Shown here piece after piece: positions 45,438-53,990 of a DNA stretch of 64,000 nt (positions within the stretch are counted from its first letter, which is position 1; every line of letters begins with the position of its first letter). The DNA is taken from the NCBI RefSeq assembly GCF_024707105.1, contig NZ_JANQAJ010000005.1, positions 124,001-188,000 of the forward strand, written 5' to 3'. Both the position numbers and the translations under genes were made by a program. Origin of the DNA: Devosia ginsengisoli (GTDB lineage Bacteria > Pseudomonadota > Alphaproteobacteria > Rhizobiales > Devosiaceae). Under the pieces are notes generated by a model. It was not told the DNA's origin. It saw only the letters and a program-made list of their open reading frames with translations, and made no database searches.

Positions 45438-46301
45438 ATGATCAGCCAGATTGTCATCGTCCTGTTCGACGGCTTCGCCTTTGGCATGTTGCTGTTCCTG
45501 CTGTCGGTGGGCCTGTCGGTCACCCTCGGCATGATGAATTTCATCAATCTGGCCCATGGCGCCTTCGGCATGTTCGGCGGCTATGTCGCCGTCACCGTCA
45601 TGCGCCAGCTCGGCCTGCCCTTCCTCGTCGCCCTGCCTCTGGCCTTCATCGCCATGGCCGTGCTCAGCGTGATGATCGAGCGCACCCTGTTCCGCCGGCT
45701 CTACAAGGCCGGCGAGCTCAACCAGGTGCTGTTCACCATCGGCGTGGTCTTCGTCGCCGCCGCGGCCGCCACCTTCATCTTCGGCACCGTGCAGCAGGTC
45801 ATTATCCTGCCCGACTGGCTGCGCGGCTCGGTCGAAATCGGCGGCATCCGCTTCGGCATCTATCGCGCCTTCATTATCCTGGTGGCGCTCATCATCACTG
45901 CGCTTCTGGTCTTCGGGCTGGAGCGCACGCGGCTCGGCGCACAGATTCGCGCCGCGGTGGATAACCAGCGCATGGCGCAGGGTCTGGGGCTCGATGTCGA
46001 ACGCGTCTTTGCCATTACCTTCGCTTTGGGCTGTGGCCTGGCTGGCCTCGGCGGCGCGCTGGCCGTCGAAATCGTCGGCCTTTCGCCCTCCTTCGGCTTC
46101 CAGATGCTGGTCTATGTGCTGATCGTGGTGTCAGTCGGCGGTCTCGGCTCGATATCAGGCTCCTTCGCCGGCGCGGCCCTCCTCGGCATTGGCGACGTGG
46201 CCGGCAAGTATTTCTGGCCCGAAATCGGCAGCTTCCTCATCTATCTGCTGCTGGTCGCCATCCTGCTCGTGCGGCCGCTCGGCCTGTTCGGCAAGCGCTA
46301 G
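45438..46301 (+). CDS. LivH-type ABC permease
   Basis: A 287-residue branched-chain-type permease with about eight membrane segments. The N-terminus GFAFGMLLFLLSVGLSVTLG followed by MMNFINLAHGAFGMFGGYVA is the LivH signature. The EAA-like loop lies in LGAQIRAAVDNQRMAQGLGL. A GGTAGGA-type site precedes the ATG. It pairs with the LivM-type permease that starts 11 bases downstream. Confidence 0.92.
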   Translation: MISQIVIVLFDGFAFGMLLFLLSVGLSVTLGMMNFINLAHGAFGMFGGYVAVTVMRQLGLPFLVALPLAFIAMAVLSVMIERTLFRRLYKAGELNQVLFTIGVVFVAAAAATFIFGTVQQVIILPDWLRGSVEIGGIRFGIYRAFIILVALIITALLVFGLERTRLGAQIRAAVDNQRMAQGLGLDVERVFAITFALGCGLAGLGGALAVEIVGLSPSFGFQMLVYVLIVVSVGGLGSISGSFAGAALLGIGDVAGKYFWPEIGSFLIYLLLVAILLVRPLGLFGKR

Positions 46302-46312
46302 GGGAGGGGACC

Positions 46313-47300
46313 ATGACCACGCCCGCTCCCGCCCCCGTCGAGATCTCGTGATTGGCTGCGCCGCCGCAGTCGCTGGTCGCCCTTCGAAATCCTGTTCTGG
46401 CTGGCAGCCCTGCTGCCCTTCATCCTGTTCCCGACCTATCTGCCGCTGGCCAGCCAGATTGCCATCGCGGCGCTCTTCGCCATTTCGGTCGATCTGATCC
46501 TGGGCTATGCCGGTATCGTCACGCTCGGCCACGCCATGTTCTTCGGTCTGGGCGCCTATTTCGCCGGCATCATCAGCGTGCGCGGCTGGGGTGAGCCCAT
46601 TTCCGGCCTGCTGATGGCCGGCATCTTTGCCGGCGTCATCGGCTATGTCGTGAGCTTCCTCATCACCCGCGTGCAGCATCTGGCGCTGATCATGGTCACG
46701 CTCGGCCTGGGCTTCCTCACCTATGAACTGGCCAATGCCATGCCCTGGCTGACAGGCGGCACCGATGGGTTGCGGGGCATCCGCACCTGGCCCATTTTCG
46801 GCCAGTTCAAGTTCGATCTGTGGGGCTATACCGGCTATGCCTATGCGCTCGCCGTGCTGTTCCTCTGTTTCCTGCTGAGCCGCCGGCTGGTCAATTCCAG
46901 CTTCGGTCTCGCCCTGCGCGGCATCCGCGAAAACGTCAAGCGCATGCCGGCCATCGGCGCCGACCACAAGGGGCACCTGCGGCTGATCTACGCCATTTCG
47001 GCATCCATCGCCGGTCTGGCCGGCGCGCTCATGGCGCAGACCACCAATACGGTGGCGCTGGATTCATTGAGCTTCGAGCGCTCGGCCGATGTGGTCGTCA
47101 TGCTCATCCTGGGCGGCACCGGGCGGCTCTATGGCGCCATTCTCGGCACTATCATCTTCCTCGTGGCGCGCGACCAGTTGGCCGGCATCAATCCGCAATA
47201 CTGGTATTTCGGCATCGGCATCCTGCTGATGGTGGTCGTGCTGTTCATGCCCAAGGGCATTCTGGGCTTCCTCGCCCGCATCGTGGACAGGCGCAACTGA
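46313..47300 (+). CDS. LivM-type ABC permease, 5' end frameshifted in a C5 run
   Basis: A LivM-family permease of about 328 residues if repaired. An ATG at 46313 with GGGGAGGGG upstream opens MTTPAPAP but soon hits a stop. Removing one C from the C5 run 46332-46336 joins it to the downstream frame (SRSRDWLRRRSRWSPFEILF), which continues to GYAGIVTLGHAMFFGLGAYF and the rest. Without repair the first usable ATG is 46536, which would cut away two membrane helices. Later motifs (LALRGIRENVKRMPAIGADH; SADVVVMLILGGTGRLYGAI) are typical. Probably intact in the organism. Confidence 0.85.
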
Positions 47301-48058
47301 TGGCCGAGCCAGACATCGTATTGCGCGCCGAAGCGCTCCGGAAGAATTTCGGCAAGCTGGAAGTCACGCGCGACGTGGCCCTGGCTTTGCCGCGCGGCGC
47401 CCGCCACGCGCTGATCGGCCCTAATGGCGCCGGCAAGACCACGCTGATCAACCTGCTCACCGGCCAGTTGAAGCCCGATGCCGGCCGCATCGAGCTCGAA
47501 GGCGGCGATATCACCAGCCTCGCCCCCGCCCATCGCGTGCGGCGCGGCCTCAGCCGCACCTTCCAGATCAATACGCTCTTCCCCGACCTTACCCCCATCG
47601 AGGCGGTCACCCTGGCGGTGATGGAGCGCGAGCGGACCGCCGGCCAGTTCTGGAAGCGGCTCGCTGCCCATGGCGACGCCATCGAGGAGAGCTTCACCAT
47701 CCTCTCCCAGCTCGGCCTGGCCGATGTAGCCACCCGCACCACCCGCACTCTGCCCTACGGCCAGCAGCGCCTGCTCGAAATCGCCCTGGCCCTCGCCACC
47801 CGCCCGCGCGTCCTGCTGCTCGACGAGCCCGCGGCCGGCGTACCCAAGGATGAAAGCGCGGCCCTGTTCTCGGTGATATCGGCGCTGCCATCGGATATTT
47901 CCGTGCTCTTCATCGAGCACGACATGGATATCGTCTTCAAATTCGCCACCCGCATCATTGTGCTGGTGGGCGGCGGCGTGTTGCTCGAGGCCGATCCCGA
48001 AACCGTGCGCAGCGATGTCAGGGTGCGCGAAGTCTATCTGGGGCATGGGCATGGCTGA
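47300..48058 (+). CDS. LivG-type ABC ATP-binding protein
   Basis: A 252-residue ATPase: Walker A GPNGAGKTTLINLLTGQ, LSRTFQINTLFPDLTPIEAV after the Q-loop, Walker B VLLLDEPAAGVPKDESAALF, switch His in FIEHDMDIVFKFA. The usual LSGG signature is replaced by LPYGQQRLLEIALAL, which is common in LivG proteins. The ATG at 47300 overlaps the LivM stop by one base (TGATG). Confidence 0.92.
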   Translation: MAEPDIVLRAEALRKNFGKLEVTRDVALALPRGARHALIGPNGAGKTTLINLLTGQLKPDAGRIELEGGDITSLAPAHRVRRGLSRTFQINTLFPDLTPIEAVTLAVMERERTAGQFWKRLAAHGDAIEESFTILSQLGLADVATRTTRTLPYGQQRLLEIALALATRPRVLLLDEPAAGVPKDESAALFSVISALPSDISVLFIEHDMDIVFKFATRIIVLVGGGVLLEADPETVRSDVRVREVYLGHGHG

Positions 48059-48764
48059 GCCGCTGCTGGAATTCCGCGATGTCCGCTCCGGCTATGGCGA
48101 AGCCGTCGTGCTCGACGGCATTTCCTTCGCCCTGCCGGCCAATGGCAGCCTCGCTCTCCTCGGCCGCAACGGCGTCGGCAAGACCACTTTGCTGCTCACC
48201 GCCATGGGCTTCGTCAGCCTGGCCCGCGGCTCAATCCATTGGCGCGGCCAGGACATTTCCCGGCTCGCTCCGCATAAACGCGCCCGGCTCGGCCTGGGCT
48301 GGGTGGCGCAGGAACGCGATATCTTCCCCTCTTTGTCGGTCGAGGAAAACCTCACCGTCATCGCCCGCCCCGGCCGCTGGACCCTCACCGCCATCTACGC
48401 CCTCTTCCCGCGCCTCGCCGATCGCCGCACCAATATGGGCAACCAGCTCTCGGGCGGTGAACAGCAGATGCTGGCTATCGCCCGCACGCTGATGACCAAC
48501 CCCGCCGTGCTGCTGCTCGATGAGCCCTTCGAGGGGCTCGCCCCTATCATCGTCGAGGAACTCACCGCCGCCGTCCGCCAGATGGCCGCCGACGAGGGCA
48601 TCGCCCTGGTGCTGGTCGAACAGCACGCCGAAGTCGCCCTGCGCCTGACGCAGGACGCCATCATCCTCGAACGCGGCATGATCGCCCATCGCGCAAAGTC
48701 AGCCGACCTGCTGCGGGATAATGCGACGCTGGAGCGGTATCTGGGGTTGAAGCTGGGGGCTTAG
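48051..48764 (+). CDS. LivF-type ABC ATP-binding protein
   Basis: A 237-residue ATPase: Walker A GRNGVGKTTLLLTAMGF, WVAQERDIFPSLSVEENLTV at the Q-loop, signature LSGGEQQMLAIARTLM, Walker B VLLLDEPFEGLAPIIVEELT, switch His in LVEQHAEVALRL. The ATG at 48051 overlaps the end of the LivG gene by 8 bases; the ATG at 48045 is equally possible. It completes a five-gene Liv-type importer. Confidence 0.92.
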   Translation: MAEPLLEFRDVRSGYGEAVVLDGISFALPANGSLALLGRNGVGKTTLLLTAMGFVSLARGSIHWRGQDISRLAPHKRARLGLGWVAQERDIFPSLSVEENLTVIARPGRWTLTAIYALFPRLADRRTNMGNQLSGGEQQMLAIARTLMTNPAVLLLDEPFEGLAPIIVEELTAAVRQMAADEGIALVLVEQHAEVALRLTQDAIILERGMIAHRAKSADLLRDNATLERYLGLKLGA

Positions 48765-48802
48765 GCTATTCACCTGTCTCCCGCACTCACCCCACACGCG
48801 AT

Positions 48803-48888
48803 CGTCACCCTCGGGCTTGACCCGAGGGCACTGGACTTACTCAACGTTCCGCAAGTGCAGACCCCTCGGGTCAAGCCCGAGGGTGACG
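48803..48888. repeat. 26-bp perfect inverted repeat between convergent genes
   Basis: CGTCACCCTCGGGCTTGACC then CGAGGG (48803-48828) is repeated inverted at 48863-48888. The 34-base spacer has a further CACT/AGTG pairing. Each arm is itself palindromic (CCCTCGGGCTTGACCCGAGGG). It stands between the LivF gene and the convergent MetE-like gene and would form a strong hairpin in either transcript. Confidence 0.8.
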
Positions 48889-48918
48889 CGCGGTGGTTGG
48901 GTGACGTCCAGCGTCGGC

Positions 48919-50042
48919 TTACACCGAACCCCAGATCGCCTCGGCCGTCTTCACCACCAGTTCCAGCTTGCGCTTCTGGTCATCCACCGTGATCGCATTG
49001 CCCTCTTCCGTGGACGAGAACCCGCATTGCGGCGCGATGCCCATCTGCTCGATATCGGCGAATTTGCCCGCCTCGTCGAATTTGCGGCGCAGGCTGTCGA
49101 TGTCTTCGAGTTCGCCCACCTTGGTGGTGATGAAGCCGGGCATGACGCGCTTGCTGCCCTTGGGCAGCAGCCGCAGCGGATCGAGCCCGCCGGCGCGCTC
49201 GGTATCATATTCCATGAAATAGATATCGACGCCGGTCTGGTTGAACACGGCATCGGCCGCCGGGTCATAGGCGCCTTCGGCGATCCAGGTCGATTTGAAA
49301 TTGCCCCGGCACATATGCATGCCGATCACCATGTCGTCCGGCCGCCCGTCGATCGCGTCATGCATCATCTTGGCATAGTGCTCGATCAGCCAGTCCGGAT
49401 CGAGCCCCTGCGCCTGCTTCTCGGCGCGGATCTTGGGGTCGCACAGATAGGCGAAGAAGATGTCGTCCATCTGCAAATACCGGCAACCGGCATCGTAGAA
49501 CGCCTGAACCGCCTTCTTGTAGGCCTTGGACAGGTCGGCAAACAGCAGCTCGAGATCGTCGCGATAGGGCTTGTGGCCGATATCGTCATTGGCCACGCGG
49601 AAATGGCAGCAGCTCGGCCCCGGGATCGAAATCTTCGGCATCACGCTGGTATTGGCCGCGACGAACTTGAAATGCTCGAGCATCGGGTGGTCGGCGGGAA
49701 AATCCACCGGCCCGGTAATGGTGGGGAAGATCGGCCTGGTATTGGCGCCCTTGAAATTGTGGCCGGTGGCCACGTCGCGCTCGACGAACTTGAAGCCATC
49801 GAGGTCCTGCATGAAATCGTAATGCCAGAACGAGCGGCGGATTTCCCCGTCGGTCACCACAGGCAGGCCCACATCCTGCTGCAGCTTGATGGCGTCGCGG
49901 ATCGCCGCGTCTTCCACTTCAGCCAGTTCCTCGCGCGGAATGGCCTTCTCGTCATAATAGCGGTGCCGCGCCTCTTTCACCGCCGAACTGCGCAGCAGCG
50001 ATCCGACATGGTCGGCACGGAAAGGGGGCGGGCAGTGGTCAT
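48919..50042 (-). CDS. MetE-like cobalamin-independent methyltransferase, 5' end frameshifted in a G5 run
   Basis: About 374 residues resembling the C-terminal catalytic domain of cobalamin-independent methionine synthase. Zinc ligands are present: His243 and Cys245 (GMHMCRGNF), Glu278 (YFMEYD) and Cys340 (APQCGFSS), numbered after repair. The body is in one frame from PFRADHVGSLLR onward. The proper start ATG at 50042, with AGGAG eight bases upstream, is out of frame unless one C is added to the coding-strand C5 run (G5 at 50024-50028), giving MTTARPPFRADHVGSLLR. Stand-alone proteins of this type move methyl groups from diverse donors. Here the neighbours are folate C1 genes, so a methyl donor to tetrahydrofolate or homocysteine is likely. 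Confidence 0.82.
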
Positions 50043-50078
50043 CGCTGAGTCTCCTGATGCGGCAGTCCTGCCTGTTCG

Positions 50079-50150
50079 TGTACACAGGCGAGGGCCTGCT
50101 CGGCAAGTATCAACGCCGCCTCACCCCTCAATCCGCAGCGAATGTATACG
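50079..50150. promoter_or_regulatory. Two TGTATACA-like boxes upstream of the MetE-like gene
   Basis: TGTACACA at 50079-50086 (within CGTGTACACAG, one base different from the Liv-operon box) and TGTATACG at 50143-50150 are 64 bases apart, in the gap between the end of the MetF-like gene and the MetE-like start. They are likely binding sites of the same GntR-type regulator as at 43882 and 51101. Confidence 0.5.
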
Positions 50151-50156
50151 TTGCCC

Positions 50157-51077
50157 TCAATTGGCTTCCAGCGCCGCTTCGGCTGGCGCATGGCGGTTCA
50201 TCCACTCGGCCGCCACCTTGATCCCGCCCAGCGGAAACACATGCAACTGGCTGATCAGCCCATGGGGATGGCGCGCCATATAGTCGGCAAACCCGGCCAC
50301 CACCTCGGTCGGTTCATAGGGCATCAGCAGCCGCGTCACGTCGCGCGCGCGCTTCTGCAACACGCTGACCGACGGGCCCACTCCGCAGCTCAGCGCAAAC
50401 TGGATCAGCGTCTGCAATTTCGCCGGTCCCGCAATCCCGGCATGAATAGGCAGCGTCACGCCCATATCGGCAATGCGCTCGGCCCATGATGTCACCGCCT
50501 GCGTATCGAAGGCGAATTGCGTCACGATGGCCATGTCAGCATCGGTCCGCGCCGAAAAATCCTGCTTGAACATCAGGGCACTGTCCACATTGTCAGTACC
50601 CCCGTTCCGATCGATATCCCTGTTACCCTCCGGGTGTCCCGCCACATGCAACCGGGTAAAGCCGAAACGGTCGAACAGCCCGGTCTCGATCAACTGGATG
50701 GAGGAGTCGAAATCCCCCGCCGGCTCGGCATTGCCCCCGCCTAACAGCAGCGCCCGGCTGACGCCCGCCTCGTCGCGATAGCGCCTGATCCAGTCTTCCA
50801 GCATCGCCTTGTCGGCAATGCCGCGCGCGGGAAAATGCGGCATCACCGCAAAGCCCTCTTCATGCAGCCGCCGCGCCGTCGCCACCATGTCCTCGATATC
50901 AGTGCCGGCAATGTGGGCGATATAGACCAGCGTGCCCTCGGGCAGCAGCGCGCGGAAGCTCTCCACCTTGGCCGCGGTGCGCGGCATGACCTCGATGGAC
51001 CAGCCCGCCATCGCCCCGGCAATGCGCGTCTGCGATGCCGGCACATCCCGGCGCATGTCGAAATTCAGCAATGCCAT
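50157..51077 (-). CDS. MetF-like methylenetetrahydrofolate reductase
   Basis: A 306-residue protein with the MetF TIM-barrel layout. SIEVMPRTAAKVESFRALLP corresponds to the family's N-terminal catalytic segment. AVMPHFPARGIADKAMLEDW, SRALLLGGGNAEPAGDF and VTLPIHAGIAGPAKLQTLIQ follow the FAD- and folate-binding barrel pattern. It is divergent enough that a specialised catabolic role, oxidising methyl-THF to methylene-THF, is plausible. The ATG at 51077 follows GAGGAGG; the frame is open far upstream but only as the shadow of the divergent dioxygenase gene. Confidence 0.82.
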   Translation of the reverse strand: MALLNFDMRRDVPASQTRIAGAMAGWSIEVMPRTAAKVESFRALLPEGTLVYIAHIAGTDIEDMVATARRLHEEGFAVMPHFPARGIADKAMLEDWIRRYRDEAGVSRALLLGGGNAEPAGDFDSSIQLIETGLFDRFGFTRLHVAGHPEGNRDIDRNGGTDNVDSALMFKQDFSARTDADMAIVTQFAFDTQAVTSWAERIADMGVTLPIHAGIAGPAKLQTLIQFALSCGVGPSVSVLQKRARDVTRLLMPYEPTEVVAGFADYMARHPHGLISQLHVFPLGGIKVAAEWMNRHAPAEAALEAN

Positions 51078-51100
51078 ACCGACCCTCCTCGTCATCATCA

Positions 51101-51216
51101 TGTATACATAGTGATTGCGAGTCGAATCAAGAAGAGTCGAAAAACTGCCGATATTCAGCAAATTACGCCACAAACAGCCGTTGCAACCCCTGATGCGATA
51201 TCGCATAGTGCATACA
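51101..51216. promoter_or_regulatory. Two TGTATACA-like boxes in the MetF-like/VOC divergent promoter
   Basis: TGTATACA at 51101-51108 (inside the palindrome ATGTATACAT) lies 24 bases before the MetF-like start. TGCATACA at 51209-51216 lies 87 bases before the dioxygenase start. With the sites at 43882, 50079 and 50143 they define a shared motif. Confidence 0.55.
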
Positions 51217-51302
51217 CAAACCCGCGCATGAGCGAAGCGGAACACGCCGAAAAGGGCGGGCCGCTGCATTGGCGACGTGGGGAGCAGAGGGAGGAAAACC
51301 GC

Positions 51303-52262
51303 ATGGTCGAGCCGTGTTTCGATGTCGCCCATCTCGGCCATATCGAGCTCTATACCGACCGGTTCGAGGAAAGCCTCGATTTCTTCACCCGCGTCTATGG
51401 GCTGACACCCAGCCTCATCGAGCCCGGCGTCGCCTGGCTGCGCGCCTTCGACGATTACGAGTTCCACACGCTCAAGCTCACCCGCCACCACACGACCGGC
51501 ATCGGCCATGTCGGCTACCGCACATCGTCGCCCGAGGCGCTGGAGCGGCGAGTCAAGGTGATCGAAAAGATGGGCTGCGCCATCGGCTGGGTCGATGGCG
51601 ATCACGGCCACGGCCGCGCCTTCCGCTTCACCGATCCCGATGGCCACATTTTCGAGCTCTACTACGACACGCGCGTCTATGAGGCGCCGCCCGACGAGCG
51701 CCCGGCGCTCAAGAATATCGCCCAGCGCTATCACGGCCGCGGCTGCTCGCCCCGCCGGCTCGATCATTTCAACCTGCTCGCCAAGGATGTGCGCGCCATC
51801 AAAGCCTTCATGACCGAGGCTTTGGGCAGTCGCGTCACCGAAGAAATCCTGCTCGACAACGGGCGCCTGGGCGGCTGCTGGTTCACCGTCAACAACAAGA
51901 GCTATGACGTCGCCTATTCGGAAGATCACACCGGCGAAACCGGCCGCTTCCACCACGTCACCTATGCCGTGGATCAGCGCGAGGACATCCTCCGCGCCGC
52001 CGATATCTTCCTCGAAAATGGCGTCCATATCGAAACCGGCCCGCACAAGCACGCCATCCAGGGCACTTTCTTCCTTTATGTCTGGGAGCCGGCGGGCAAC
52101 CGTGTCGAACTGGCCAATGCCGGAGCGCGGCTGATCCTGCGGCCCGATTGGCCCACCGTGACTTGGACCGAAACCGAGCGGAAGAAGGGCCAGGCCTGGG
52201 GCCTCAAGACCATCGACACCTTCCACACCCATGGCACGCCCCCGGTGGGCAGGAAGGGCTGA
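51303..52262 (+). CDS. Two-domain extradiol (VOC) dioxygenase
   Basis: A 319-residue type I extradiol dioxygenase made of two vicinal-oxygen-chelate modules. The active domain keeps all three metal ligands: His155 (LDHFNLL), His217 or 218 (FHHVTYAV) and Glu269 ([10 protein letters not shown]). The region around [14 protein letters not shown] fits the classic extradiol signature, so it should bind Fe(II) and cleave a catechol-type ring. The ATG at 51303 follows GGGAGGAAAA. It precedes purU by 5 bases. The ring substrate is unknown; a methoxylated or N-methylated aromatic would suit the C1 neighbours. Confidence 0.85.
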   Translation: MVEPCFDVAHLGHIELYTDRFEESLDFFTRVYGLTPSLIEPGVAWLRAFDDYEFHTLKLTRHHTTGIGHVGYRTSSPEALERRVKVIEKMGCAIGWVDGDHGHGRAFRFTDPDGHIFELYYDTRVYEAPPDERPALKNIAQRYHGRGCSPRRLDHFNLLAKDVRAIKAFMTEALGSRVTEEILLDNGRLGGCWFTVNNKSYDVAYSEDHTGETGRFHHVTYAVDQREDILRAADIFLENGVHIETGPHKHAIQGTFFLYVWEPAGNRVELANAGARLILRPDWPTVTWTETERKKGQAWGLKTIDTFHTHGTPPVGRKG

Positions 52263-52267
52263 CCGCA

Positions 52268-53116
52268 GTGACCGACTACATTCTCACCCTGCGATGCAGC
52301 AATCGCAGCGGCATCGTGGCGGCCGTGGCCGCGCGCATCGCCAGCCATGGCGGCGATATTTTCGAGGCGCACCAGTTCGACGATCCGGCCACTGGCATGT
52401 TCTTCATGCGCGTCGGCTTTTCCATGCTCGCGCCCGAGGCCGATTTCCGCGCCGGCATTGCCGCCGAAGTAGCCAGCCTCAAGCTCGATTTCTCGCTGCG
52501 CCCGGCCGGCCAGAAGCGCAAGGTCCTGTTCCTCGTCTCCAAATTCGACCACTGCCTGGGCGACCTGCTTTACCGCATGCGCATCGGCGAGCTGCATATC
52601 GAGGCGGTGGGCATCGTCAGCAACCATCCACGCGAGGCCCTGAACCTTACCCTGATGGAAGGTATTCCCTATCACCATCGCCCGGTGACGAAAGAGACCA
52701 AGGCCGAACACGAAGCCTGGGTCAAAGCCATCATTGAGCAGACCGGGGCCGAACTGGTCGTGCTGGCCCGCTACATGCAGATCCTTTCCGACGATTTTTC
52801 CTCGTATCTCGCCGGTCGCTGCATCAACATCCACCATTCCTTCCTGCCCGGCTTCAAGGGGGCAAAGCCCTATCACCAGGCCCATGAGCGCGGCGTCAAG
52901 ATGATCGGCGCCACCGCGCATTACGTTACCGCAGACCTCGATGAAGGCCCGATCATCTGCCAGGATGTCGAACCGGTCAGCCATGCCGATACGCCCGACG
53001 ATCTGGTGCGCAAGGGCCGCGATATCGAACGCCGCGTCCTCGCCCGCGCCGTCACCTGGCACCTTGAAGATCGCGTGCTGATCAACAAGCACAAGACTGT
53101 GGTATTCCAGCGCTAG
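52268..53116 (+). CDS. purU: Formyltetrahydrofolate deformylase
   Basis: A 282-residue PurU protein with an N-terminal ACT domain ([20 protein letters not shown]) and a formyltransferase-type hydrolase domain ([56 protein letters not shown]). It releases formate from 10-formyl-THF. I chose the GTG at 52268, which directly begins the ACT domain. In this setting it would finish the folate branch of a demethylation route, yielding formate for the molybdoenzyme at 34555-36825. Confidence 0.93.
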   Translation: MTDYILTLRCSNRSGIVAAVAARIASHGGDIFEAHQFDDPATGMFFMRVGFSMLAPEADFRAGIAAEVASLKLDFSLRPAGQKRKVLFLVSKFDHCLGDLLYRMRIGELHIEAVGIVSNHPREALNLTLMEGIPYHHRPVTKETKAEHEAWVKAIIEQTGAELVVLARYMQILSDDFSSYLAGRCINIHHSFLPGFKGAKPYHQAHERGVKMIGATAHYVTADLDEGPIICQDVEPVSHADTPDDLVRKGRDIERRVLARAVTWHLEDRVLINKHKTVVFQR

Positions 53117-53128
53117 CAGGAGGCGCAG

Positions 53129-53980
53129 GTGAAGATTGGATTCCTCGGATATGGCGAAGCGGCACGGGCCTTTCACGATGGCCTGGCCCGGTCAGTGCTG
53201 GCCTATGACATCCTGCTCGATAACGACGACGGCGCCATGCGCGAAGCGATGAAGCTGCGCGGCGCCGCGCCCGTCGCCATCGCTGGCCTCGCCGAAGCCG
53301 ATTGGATCTTCAGCGCCGTCACCGCCGACCAGAGCCTGTTGGCCGTCGAACCACTGCTGCCCCACCTCCGGCAGGGCCAGGTCCTCATCGACATCAACTC
53401 CGTGTCCCCCGGCCGCAAGCGCGAAACGGCAGCGGCGGTCGAAGCGGCCGGCGCGCATTATCTCGACATGGCCGTCATGGCCCCGGTCCATCCCAAAAAG
53501 CACGCGACGCCGGTTCTGCTGGCCGGCGCGCCCGCCGAAACCCTGCTGCCGCAATTGCAGGCTCTGGACTTTTCCGCCAGCGTGGTCGGGCCCGAGCCTG
53601 GCGCGGCCACCGCCATCAAGATGGTGCGCTCGCTCTTCGTCAAAGGGCTCGAAGCCATCACCGTCGAAACCCTGCTGGCCGCCCACGCCTCCGGTTGCTT
53701 TGACGAGATTTACGCCTCGCTCTCTGCATCCTATCCGGGCCTCGACTGGCCCCGCTTCTCAGCCTACCAGTTCGAGCGCACCACGCGCCACGGCCGCCGC
53801 CGCGCCGCCGAAATGCGCGAAAGCGGTTTTACGCTCGATGCGCTGGGCCTGCACGGCGCCCTGGCCCGCGAAATCGCCGCCGTGCAGGACGCCATGGGCC
53901 AAGCCGGCCCCGGTCACGACGCGCCGCTTGCCGAAACGGTACAATCCGTGCTCGACAAGCGGGCAGGGCAGGGCGGCTGA
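53129..53980 (+). CDS. NAD(P)-dependent oxidoreductase, 6PGDH-like with DUF1932 domain
   Basis: A 283-residue protein. The N-terminal NAD(P)-binding fold starts MKIGFLGYGEAARAFHDGL, and VLIDINSVSPGRKRETAAAV followed by DMAVMAPVHPKKHATPVLLA belongs to the 6-phosphogluconate-dehydrogenase-like NAD domain. The C-terminal helical part with ATAIKMVRSLFVKGLEAITV (substrate-site Lys) and FERTTRHGRRRAAEMRE fits DUF1932. The GTG at 53129 follows AGGAGG. It likely reduces or oxidises a hydroxy acid made by ring cleavage. The substrate is unknown. Confidence 0.82.
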   Translation: MKIGFLGYGEAARAFHDGLARSVLAYDILLDNDDGAMREAMKLRGAAPVAIAGLAEADWIFSAVTADQSLLAVEPLLPHLRQGQVLIDINSVSPGRKRETAAAVEAAGAHYLDMAVMAPVHPKKHATPVLLAGAPAETLLPQLQALDFSASVVGPEPGAATAIKMVRSLFVKGLEAITVETLLAAHASGCFDEIYASLSASYPGLDWPRFSAYQFERTTRHGRRRAAEMRESGFTLDALGLHGALAREIAAVQDAMGQAGPGHDAPLAETVQSVLDKRAGQGG

Positions 53981-53990
53981 GTCTCCGCGG

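Noticed and set aside
51078..52232. Long N-terminal extension of the MetF-like protein
   Set aside because: It is antisense to the dioxygenase gene; a strong ribosome site precedes the ATG at 51077.
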